A DNA stretch of 64,000 bases, taken from positions 124,001 through 188,000 of the forward strand of contig JAJEKV010000306.1 in the NCBI GenBank assembly GCA_021234155.1. Reading direction: 5' to 3'. Below the pieces are notes generated by a model, which saw only the letters and a list, made by a program, of their open reading frames with translations, ran no database searches and was not told where the DNA came from. This DNA is from Isoetes taiwanensis. Lineage: Eukaryota > Streptophyta > Lycopodiopsida > Isoetales > Isoetaceae. This document shows, piece after piece, positions 54,716-64,000 of this stretch; the stretch's first letter is position 1, and each line of letters starts with the position of its first letter. The position numbers were made by a program, and so were the translations under genes.

Positions 54716-57700
54716 AAGTTGTCTACGGTACCTTTGTTGAAGTGAAAGCCTTATTGTGTGCTCATTCTATAGTCGAAAGCCTTTTCTGTTACATTTATAT
54801 GTCAGGACTTCTATCAACGTCAATGGCAAATTGTCTCATGGTGAGATTGAAGTATCTGACATCAATGTTTAAACTAATGGAGGATCTTGATCATGCCCTT
54901 GCAAACTATTTGAGTGAGGAAGTATGTTTTGATCATAATAATAGCTTTTGCAAAAGCACCAAACAAATGAATCTCCCGAACGGAGTACTTCTATGGCTTC
55001 GGCACATAAACATGTAATCCTTTTGTTTAATATTGGTATCAATTGTTGAGGCTCTTCAAAAATGTTGATATTATTGCAAGATGCAACATTGCGATTTAAA
55101 TCTAAGCTGTTAAGGGGTGTGTAGAAATGACCATTGCAACCCTTTTGTGTTCCATGCACGAATGCTTGGATATTATAAAAATTAAATTGATGCACCTATA
55201 CAACGGGCATGGTCCTTATTGTGTTCAATCCTTACCTCTACACAAGACACTTTTGCCACCATTTAAGGCTTGCATCTCAAGCTATAGGAAAATGAGCACA
55301 ATAAAATAGATAATTTTTAGAATAAAGGAAGAAGTTTATTGCATGCATGATAAGATGTAAAAAAGGTTCATTTAATAGGCAGCACACAATCCATGATTTG
55401 AAGATGTAAAAAAAGTTCATTTAATAGGCAACACTAGATTATGTGCTTAAAGACATAACACTTCACCTTTCTTAGAATATACTTCTATATTATGCTTTAT
55501 ATATAGGGTGGTCATGCCATGAGACCAATATTGGCTTCATAAGCGGTTATTTATATACGCAAGTACCTTCTATAAGTGATATCGATATCGAATGTAAGAT
55601 CCAAACCTATAAAATAAAATAGGCAATTCAGAGAGAGTTGTGCATATTTAAAAAAAAAAAATTAACTCATCCTTTATTATAAAGTTTTAGTGTATGTCGT
55701 GCATAATTATAAAGTTTTAGTGTATGTCGTGCATAAAACCCTAAAACTTTCGACGGCCCAGATTTGATGAAATCAATGGAAGAGATTTGATGCAACAGCG
55801 TAGCGTTTGGTTTTCCATTTTCTGAATGCTAACTTGGATTTGGTGTTAGGGCTTGATTTCGTTGTCATGGCATCAAGCTCATCCTTTTCCTTTGTTAATA
55901 ATTACTACCACCCATTTAGGCTCTTCTCAAAGCACAAAAGTGGCCGGCTTGAATCCTTGAATTTGGCCCTCCGCTTTTGTCGGGGAGAGGTCTTTGAATA
56001 TGCTTTCGTATTCTTCTTCATACATTATGTTCCATTATAGTCAATTATGCGCTTTGTGCTGCGACATTTTTGATCAGAATGTGCTCTGCTCCAAGATAAT
56101 CCTGCAAAAGAAAAGTCCCATTCCATGTCGTTGTTGCGGGCGACCTCTATTCCCTCGTGCCATATCCCAATCCGGTGATATTTCCACCCTCTTAAAACAT
56201 TTGTTTAGCCTTTCACCAAGTCTTTTGATATTCGGAGAAGATTGATTATTTGCAAAAATCCCTTACCATTTAGGGGTTCGTGATCATCCGGCTTTTTTTT
56301 CGCTTGTTTAGGTGTTTAAAACTAAGATAGCAAAAGTCCGGCAAAGGATATGGAGCGGAACCGGAGTTGTTATCTGCAAAGTTCGGGTGTTCAATATTGA
56401 GTTAGAAAAGGGTTATAACGCACAATCGCTTTTATCGCGGGGAGTTTGTATTGTATAGTTGGGTGGCAAATGATGAAGCTACTCACGGGATCATATACAT
56501 CGATTTGATAATCTTAGGGTGTGTTAAGAATCCTTGCCCGCGTTTTGCCCTTTCCCTTTTTGAACTTGAAGGCATGCATTAGAATTAGAAGAATAGAACA
56601 TGTAGACTTACTCATGACCAAAGATAATAATGAGTGGAGAACTCAAAATTGATGACTAATACCTTTGCATGATGTTCCATCGGGCCAAAAGAGCCGGAAA
56701 TGATGGTTGTGATGCTAATGACAACATGCCGGGTGAATGGGGCTTTGGTGGTAAACGCTGGATGAATGGACATAGAACTTTGGAAGCCCATTGGCGCAAA
56801 GCAGTTTATGAAACCCATTAAGCAAAATATTGCGCAGTCTTGCAATATGTTTTCAAAGTGTCAAAGTCTACCAAGGTGCCGAGAAAAGGAGGAAATAACA
56901 ACTCATGAAGGAATTGCTAGAGCAATGCGGTTAGAAATCGAGATTTATGAACAAATTTGTTCACGTAATTTTAGATAACTATTAAGGCCGTTGAGAAACT
57001 TAGTTCGCCGATCTTGGAAAGGAGTTTTTGTTTATAGAAGCCATTCACAAAGTGTGAAGGCATAGAGGAATATCCATGCAAGCCCATGGTCCCGAAGCTC
57101 CAAAGAAATCAATCCCATCGTCAAACACTCTTCCCCATTTCCTTTTGCTTCTATAGTATGATTCTTGATTTTCAAATATGTGAGTGTTTAATTGCATTTG
57201 TTTGTGGATGCGGCAAAAGCAAAGATAGAATATGATGCATTCACATCATAACAGTATTTAATGCGACGATGTTGTTGGTTACTTGGAGAAAATTTAAGCT
57301 TTCTAATAAATTGAAGAACTTATGCGATGAAAATTAAGCCGGTGGTGAGACGGATGAGAGGATGTTTTTAGGATGTTGAGGATGTTACTCGGTGTGGCCA
57401 ACCTCAATATGTTTGGGCAAGGTGGACATCCTGCTGCCGTATGCGTTAGTTTCTTTAGGCGTTTACACCCGATCATCGGACAACCATTATCCTGTTTTAT
57501 ATAGTTGCGTAAGAAAAAATTGGACATGTATTGGATATGCTATGTAACCGCCTGCACTATGGATCAATTGCACATCATGTATCGTGCTCTATTTGTTACA
57601 AATTGTAGAATATGCGCCGTAAATGCAAAAGTTCATGCGAACTGAAGACATACTATGGCAATTGATAGTACAAAACAACCGCATTGATATTGTGAATGGG

Positions 57701-58470
57701 TTGCAATTGAAGCCCGGTGTATCCAATTCCCAAAATTTTTTCATTCCAAATATAATTGTAGCCGCCTACTCAATATGGTCAAGAAGTTCGTGAGAATGAG
57801 GTTATTTCAAGAATATGAAGGCTACTAGGTTCTGCGGATATTTGGCACAACTTAGTCGTAACCATGAAGATATGGTACACTAATAACTTCACATTATATT
57901 TATCCTTTTCTTTCAAGTATAATGAAACTTTCAATTTTGTTATATATTCAACATTTGTTCTCAAATGGCTCTCGACATTGATAAATAAATACCAAACCCA
58001 AACCACCCCAAACGCTAACCCCTCAAACCCCCACCTCCCAAAAAAAAAATAATAAAAAAGAACTAAAAAGCTCTTCAACAAAATTGCACATTTCGAGGCA
58101 CATAACTTTAAAAAAGGCAAAAACTATAAACATCCAAATCACCTTTTTGCCCTCCTCCCCGAACGTAAAAGCTCTAAATAAAAAAGGCAAAACAACAAAG
58201 CAAAACATGAGATAAAAAAGGCAAAACAACAAAGCAAAACATGAGATCTCTTATATGAGCAATGATGTACCGTCATGTGTAATTTTCAAGATGTCAATAC
58301 TAAAAAACCAACTTCAAAGTAAATAATGCACTCTCATCTCATTCTTTTTAAGACCTTACAAATTTTAAAAGCAACGCTAGATACTACTACTATGCTTGGA
58401 AATCTCCATGATAATAAAAGCTTACTGCAACTTTTCTCGTTGAGATCAAAATAATTAAAGAATTTTAACC
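54716..58470. other. Spacer with coding-like scraps and short tandem duplications
   Basis: No recognised gene. A 40-bp-scale unit (GATGTAAAAAAGGTTCATTT, AATAGGCA) is duplicated at about 55355-55440. A 31-bp unit (ATTATAAAGTTTTAGTGTAT) is duplicated at 55676-55738; it equals the leader of the GA-repeat family. Between 55.8 and 57.9 kb there are protein-like scraps on the plus strand (for example GEWGFGGKRWMNGHRTLE near 56730; LLGSADIWHNLVVTMKIW near 57825) in broken frames, compatible with a decayed or captured gene of unknown family. Confidence 0.4.
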
Positions 58471-58473
58471 TAT

Positions 58474-58502
58474 GCCCAGCAACGCTGGGCACCATTACTA
58501 GT
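58474..58502 (+). mobile_element. Helitron 3' terminus (second copy)
   Basis: GCCCAGC-AAC-GCTGGGC (58474-58490), then ACCATTA and CTAG (58498-58501) followed by T. Near-identical to the termini at 440-468 and 63327-63355. The element would extend to the left; its 5' end was not identified. Confidence 0.75.
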
Positions 58503-58702
58503 AATAATAAGAAAGTGTGCCTCACCTTTATTTGCTAAAATTGTCACATGCAAACAACATGCATAGGTGTATGGTAGAGGAAACTCACTTAGAAATACAA
58601 ACCATATGCATCACAATTAGAAAAATAAGAATTATAGAGAGAGCATTACAAGCTCCCATTGTAAGCCCCACAATGTAACATATAATACAACTAGAAACGT
58701 GT

Positions 58703-58726
58703 GCCCGGCAATGCCGGGCATTAGTC
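58703..58726 (+). mobile_element. Related terminal hairpin (variant Helitron-like end)
   Basis: GCCCGGC-AAT-GCCGGGC (58703-58719) has the same 7-3-7 architecture with compensatory C-G changes. It is followed by ATTAGT instead of ...CTAGT. It may be the end of a diverged family member with the CTRR worn away. Confidence 0.35.
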
Positions 58727-58730
58727 TTGG

Positions 58731-60940
58731 ACGTGTGGAATGGCTAGAATAGAATAGAATAGAGGTAATGGACTTTATAGGTGCAATAAAGTTATTCATC
58801 CGAAGGCTTAAATGGTGGACTGCTTGTGCTTACAATTTGCTCGGCATATAAGTGATCAATGCAAACACATTTGCAACAGGAGCTTTAAATTGTTGTCTAA
58901 TCTGCATGCCATACATGAAATTAGAAGAATGAAAGAAAAATGCCAGGCTTTTGATTATGTATGCAACAAAAGAAAAGTTCTTGATAAACGAAATGGATTC
59001 ATTGGCTCAAGAAACTAATAATCTAAGAAGCTTAGATCTTACCTTAACTTGTGCAAGTGTAAGCCTGGAAAGCTAATATGTGTACAACCAAAGCAGTACA
59101 TTCCATGCCATTGTTTGAATCCCATCGATCCGAGCCATCGGATCGCAATTCTAGAATGGGGCGAGCATGCATGTCTTTGCATGAATGCATGAGGTGCATG
59201 CCTTCTCTGGTTGGGAGATCGCTATTTTTTGGGGTTCTTCATCAACCACTGTTTCGCTTCCTCTTCTCTCGCAAGCACCTTATTCTCTTTTCTTTAAAAC
59301 CATTTGGGAGGGCTTCTAAAGCTTGGATTGACCAATTTGACGTTTCTTTCATGCTGTGGCATGTCTTTTCTCGGCCTTGCCTCTTCTTTAGCCATATCCT
59401 TTGACCTTCGTCCTCGATCCCATTTTTGATAAGGAAGTCCTTTTCTATTAGAGGTTTTGGTTGTTTTCATGTGAGCCCCATTCTAGAATCCCATCGATCC
59501 AGGGCCATCGGATGCAATTCTAGAATGGGGAGCATGTATGTCTTGCATGAATGCATGCGGTGCATGCCTTCTCGTTGGGAGATCGCTATTTTAGGTGCAG
59601 GTTCTTCATAGGCAAACTCATCCGGGCTTCCTCTTCTCTCCAAGCGGTACCTTATTCTCTTTTCTTTGAACCCACCCTCCCCCTTCTTTGTTTAATGTAT
59701 TTGTCGCCTAGGCACGTTGCGTGATCCAGACCCCTCTATTTGAAGAGGTTTTGTTTATTGTCACGCGTGGGCACGCCAGTGGAGCGCCCTCCACTTTGGG
59801 AGGTTTGTTTTTGTCACATTTTTTCTAGTGTTGGGATGTGCGCGTGTACAGTGTTGGGTTAAAAGCGGAAATGGCCGACTTCTCCATTCGTAGGTTTTAA
59901 GAGTTAATTTTCAGCCTTACGCTTGTCCAACCCTTGTCAAAGGCTTATCACTAGGTTTTTCCTCGAAACCCAAAGGGCTGGAGTTTTTAATTAGAAGTGA
60001 TAAGAAAGTACAAAAGCCAAACATCTATTAGCATTGTATTTTATGGGGTCCAAATTATATAATTGGACATTCCATTTATTTTTAGGTGGGAAACTAATAA
60101 TCTAAGCTACCCACTTAGATCCACCATTGTAGAAAATCTGCTGAGATGAATGAGAAGCCTATCTATCGGGAGGTTTTTGGTTGTTTTCATGTGAGCCCCA
60201 TTCTAGAATTCACAGAACTACATAAAATAGTTCTCTGTTTGAGCCAAATAATAGTTAAAATCATTGAAGGGAACTGGCTCATCTTCTATTATGAAAAAGA
60301 TAGATGAGAAAATAATTCTCAAGAAGGGGTTAGCGAACTCTACCCGGGCAGACATGGAATCAAACCAAAAGAGAACTTTGAGCAGACAGACCATGACTAA
60401 GTGGACTTCCATACCTTCAATGGTTATAGAAGATATACATATTGGACTATCCAGCAATCTAGCATGGTCCTATAAGAGATAAAACTCTTCGATGTGAATA
60501 ACTTACAACTAATTGAAAATATTTATGGTAGTGCAAAGATACGAACACCACATTTATATTTTGTTAACTCTGTCCAGCTTTGTGGAGATGACTTTCATGG
60601 AAAGGAAGTAACATCCACCTATATATAAAGCATTGTGATAACAAAAATGTGGTATGGAAGATCAGATCATCACTATTTTGCACCTTTTCATTGTTGTCTG
60701 AGATATGCCATCAAGCTCTGCAAAAAATGATGACATTTTAACAAATCTCATCTAAAATGGGTTCAGAAACTGAAGCCTACAATAGCAGACAGCCAGGGCA
60801 TTATATCTGCAATAGATCTTACATCTGCATTTACATGAAACTTGTTGCCTGCATGAGACTCTCCATGAAGTTGAACATAATAAATCTGCCAAAATTTCTT
60901 CCCTCATAACAGCAAGGGAGTTGTATATTTTCGTGCTGCA
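58731..60940. other. Spacer with a tandem duplication
   Basis: Two copies of a unit of about 200 bp (59110-59300 and 59490-59670) share CCCATCGATCC, CATCGGAT, GCAATTCTAGAATGGGG, CATGAATGCATG and TGCATGCCTTCTC. The phrase GTTGTTTTCATGTGAGCCCC recurs at 59458 and 60181. No gene recognised. Confidence 0.55.
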
Positions 60941-60947
60941 TTTGCTA

Positions 60948-61800
60948 CTAAAGAAGTGGTCTCTTCACTGGAGAACAGTTGCTGATTTCTGAGGAGTTGC
61001 TGATGTTAACTGCGGACTCCGACAGCAGATCTTGTATAGATATCTTAAATGGTATATCTGATGTGAAGGCAGAAGAAGGCTTGCTCCCGGGCAGCTGGGG
61101 AATAGGTATTTCACCTGCTAATATCTTCACAACTTGCTGCATTGATGGCCTGCTACTTGGTTCAGGGCTGGCAAAGAAGCCCAACATGCAACATGGTTTT
61201 CATTTCATGAACATCATAAGCACTTCCAACTTCCAAGCTTAGGGTCAGCAGCATCCATAAGTTTATCCTCTGTGCAAGTTCCACACCCAGTCCACCAGAA
61301 CAGCCTCGTCATCCGGCAATGCATCATTTAATGCTTGTCTGCCACAAACAACCTCTAACGTCACCGCTCCAAAGCTGAACACATCAGACTTGTCTGTTGA
61401 CCTCCCTGTTTGCACGGCTTCAGGAGCAATATAACCAAATGTAATAAATCTGGAAATTCCAAAGTCTCCAAGCCAAGCGTTAAAGTTATTATCGAGCATT
61501 ACATTGCTGGCTTTCACATTCCAGATTCTCCATGCAAGTACTGTAAAGCTGCAGCCAAACCATTGACAATAGTGAACCTATGAGACCAAGGAAGTACTTC
61601 CTTGCTAATAAAGAGTGTTTTGTCCAGACTTTTCATTGGGCAAAAATTCATATACCATGAACAATTCTCCATGTTCATATTTGGGAAGAATATCTCATGT
61701 CTAATCAAGTTTCATTTAATAATAATACCACTGAACCACATTAGTGCATTTTCAAGAAGCACTAAAGAAGAACACGGGGGAAATATATGCTGCCTTTTCC
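60948..61800 (-). pseudogene. L-type lectin receptor-like kinase, C-terminal kinase pseudogene
   Basis: Minus strand: FPNMNMENCSWYMNFCPMKS-type hinge, LDKTLF, WSHRFTIVNGLAAALQYLHG (subdomain VIa), then directly KASNVMLDNNFNAWLGDFG (VIb end and VII), GYIAPEAVQTGRSTDKSDVF (VIII-IX), VTLEVVCGRQAL, and after a frame change SRPSMQQVVKILAGEIPIPQ with a 40-residue tail to 60948. This order and the C-terminal RPSM-x-x-V-V-x-x-L-x-G-E-x-P motif match plant L-type lectin receptor kinases, plasma-membrane receptors. The catalytic HRD is missing between LHGESG and KASN (stop/deletion), the activation segment has lost the GTxG, and the frame breaks at 61262-61190. The extracellular lectin domain was not found upstream to 62.5 kb. 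A pseudogene or captured fragment. Confidence 0.85.
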
Positions 61801-61809
61801 CGCCCATTA

Positions 61810-63326
61810 TTCTTTAACATCTCCAGAGCACTGCAAAATGCCTGCAATAACAATTTTATTTCAATAAGCAATGATAAAAATTACTGCTGAGAAAGAGCAT
61901 ACACAGTTTACCCGCGACAGAAAATCCAGTTTGCTAAGATGAAGATGATTGCTCGTTTTAGAGCCCACTGTACTTGAAAATGTTAGTTTTGCACGAACAG
62001 GCTTTGGTGTAATTTCCTTCTTTGTCCTTCTTATGCCTCCCATGTTCATCCAAGATTGTTGCTCCTATATACTGAATGAGATCTAGATAACCATTTGCAG
62101 ATGGATTTCCAAGCAAGATTTAGACCGTGAAGAACAAAAACCTGAAGCTGGCCTTTGGCCTAAATAAGTTGGCTATGTCTATCAGGCTTGTTACATTTGT
62201 TTCCAATCACCCATTTCCTTGGCATCCGCAATGCACATAAAACACAAATTAGCCAACGAAATTTGTAAAAAGCAAGTTTGCTAACAAAAACATATCAACA
62301 TAGACCTGAATCAGAGTTTCTGATAAATCATATGATGCTTTAGCACGGATCATGTCGCAGCAAACCATTCTTGGAGCAGACCTTACCCTAGTGCATGAAT
62401 TAGCCGCTGTGCAGCTGCTACCCGAGACTGAAAACCAGTGTTCATCAACTTAGATTCACGATTTTTATGAAGAAAATGCAAATGTACCTGTTGTGCCCAA
62501 ATATATCAAGAACAAAGGAAATTGTTCAGGAGATACCACTGTTGTCCACAAAAAAGCCAACAGAATCGAGAACCAGAAAAATGTAAGCTTTGAAATGCTG
62601 AAGCGAACTGCAAAATGATGCCGATGCAGATGTGAAACTTTGCCAAAATGTGAAGCTTTGCGAAAAGAGATGACTTCGAATATTGGGGCTCCTCTGGCAG
62701 CCGGAACTCAGCTGGGCTTCATGGATATGGCCGGTATGTGGAGCAGCTATGGCGGATATTTACACGGATTGACGCTCCCTCAAGGCTTGAAAGATACCAA
62801 AGATTCCGCCCATTCAAAAAAAATCCAAGCGTCCCGCAAGGGGGAGATGGAACGCCGCATGCGTCTGCACATGCCGCGCTCCTCGCACAAATATCAAAGC
62901 CCTCTCATTTTAATAAAGAAGATATTCGCTATGTTTTTAACCTAAGCTTTTGTGAACATGAAAACAGTCATTGGCATGTTCCAACTTTTACCTAGGATGA
63001 CCCCTCGAATCGAGAGCCCAGATTAGTTCTACAACAAAAAAAGAAGGGCAGAAAAGACGCTTGATAAAAAATGCACATCCTTTAACCTTTTGCCTCTTTG
63101 GTCAAAAGGCACATCCTTTAAACTTTTGCCTCTTTGGGTGGGCTTTAGGGCCCTCTTATGCTATATAAAACTCATCTATGTCAAGCCTGGAAGATGAGCG
63201 ATTGGAGACTGCAGACGAGCACTTTCTCTCAAAGATATCGATGCAACACTATCTAACATGAAGTAACGACGTTTCTTTTAAGCATGTTTCATTGCAGCCC
63301 AAAAAATTTAGAGGCTCTCAACTTAT
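61810..63326. other. Spacer right of the kinase pseudogene
   Basis: No lectin domain or other gene recognised. Open frames near 62640-62995 are short and overlap each other in different registers. A 38-bp unit (AAAAGGCACATCCTTTAAAC-like, TTTTGCCTCTTTGG) is tandemly duplicated at about 63067-63138, followed by a TATA-like CTATATAAAAC (63161-63171). Confidence 0.4.
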
Positions 63327-63355
63327 GCCCAGCAACGCTGGGCACCCTTACTAGT
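63327..63355 (+). mobile_element. Helitron 3' terminus (third copy)
   Basis: GCCCAGC-AAC-GCTGGGC (63327-63343), ACCCTTA, CTAG (63351-63354) and T. Differs from the copy at 58474 by one base between hairpin and CTAG. The element it ends would contain sequence to the left, possibly including the lectin-kinase pseudogene. Confidence 0.75.
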
Positions 63356-64000
63356 CTCCAAGAAAGCCTGGGAGTTCCCAAAACCATCTGCAAAGCCTGC
63401 AAAAACTCCTCTTCGTCTGGGCCGTCCGATTAGGAGGCAAGCAGCAGCTTCAATTCTGCAAAATTGCATCTCCGTTTGCATCAGCACTATTCGTCGTACC
63501 TTTATAATTCCAGCTCGGAACTCAAACGAGCTTGATCGAAGATGTCAAAAATGCTAAAAAATGCTATCTATTTCTGGAGATTGTGCATATCTTGGACTGT
63601 CAACAATTAAAAGTGCCAAGCCTTCTGCATTAACTCTTCAATTTTCCATCCAATTTGCTCCCTCCAATTTGATCCAATTTTCCTTCAATTTGCTTCAATA
63701 AAGCAAAAATTGGGGAGTTCTTTACGTTTGCTCCCCAAATTTTGCCTGGTCTTATTGGAATGCGGTGTAACATAAGCTACCTCAATTTGCCTAGTCTATT
63801 ATTTTGTCCAATATGGATAACTTGATTTAGAGACTCAAAATATGGCGTACTGGAAGCTACGTAATTTTGCCTAGTCTATTACAAGTTAAGTGGCAAGTCA
63901 TGCCCTCTCGTTTTATATTCTAACCACATTAACATCTTAAATTAATACTTGTTAACTAGTTATTGGACTTCGAACCCTTTTCTAGAATTTAAATAGATCA
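63356..64000. other. AT-rich right edge, no recognised gene
   Basis: About 645 bp with repeated AATTTGCTCCCTCCAATTT-like and TTTTGCCTAGTCTATTA motifs (63790-63885). No gene or complete element seen. Confidence 0.4.

Overview
The window looks like repeat-dense nuclear DNA of a land plant with a large genome. The support is a GT61-type glycosyltransferase gene, an L-type lectin receptor kinase pseudogene, plant-type Ty3/gypsy and Ty1/copia elements, Helitron termini, a hAT-like element, LINEs and many long (TA)n and (GA)n tracts, with AT-rich spacers. A non-flowering vascular plant (gymnosperm, fern or lycophyte) is my guess; nothing here settles the lineage. No rRNA, tRNA, CRISPR array or bacterial operon was seen.

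Layout. 0-3.9 kb: GA-rich repeat, a Helitron 3' terminus, a histone H3-like pseudogene, three hairpin repeats and a 550-bp near-perfect inverted repeat. 3.9-11 kb: a decayed Ty3/gypsy element with unusual 5' reading frames. 11-16 kb: LINE fragments and direct repeats. 16.2-17.7 kb: the only clearly intact protein-coding gene, a 514-residue GT61-like glycosyltransferase. 18.9-31.9 kb: a copia remnant, then two long antisense LINEs, each bordered on both sides by (TC)n/(GA)n tracts, then blocks of homopurine/homopyrimidine DNA. 32.7-35.1 kb: a pogo/jerky-type DDE transposase, frameshifted. 35.7-46.6 kb: a Ty1/copia element split by a 6,053-bp hAT-like element with an 8-bp target duplication; the insert carries fold-back DNA and a PIF1-type helicase fragment. 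46.7-49.2 kb: a TIR element, then a decayed gene for a single-tyrosine HUH (Rep-like) endonuclease with an AT-hook and a basic coiled coil. 49.6-50.9 kb: possible antisense exons of an unidentified gene. 53.3-54.7 kb: a 1.4-kb homopurine tract. 58.4-63.4 kb: more Helitron termini around a lectin receptor kinase pseudogene that lacks its HRD motif.

Most of the window is transposons nested in transposons, nearly all broken by frameshifts or stops. The strongest candidates for something little described are the HUH-endonuclease pseudogene at 47.9-49.2 kb and the LINEs flanked on both sides by (TC)n. The sharpest structural result is the hAT-like insertion, whose removal leaves the copia frame continuous.
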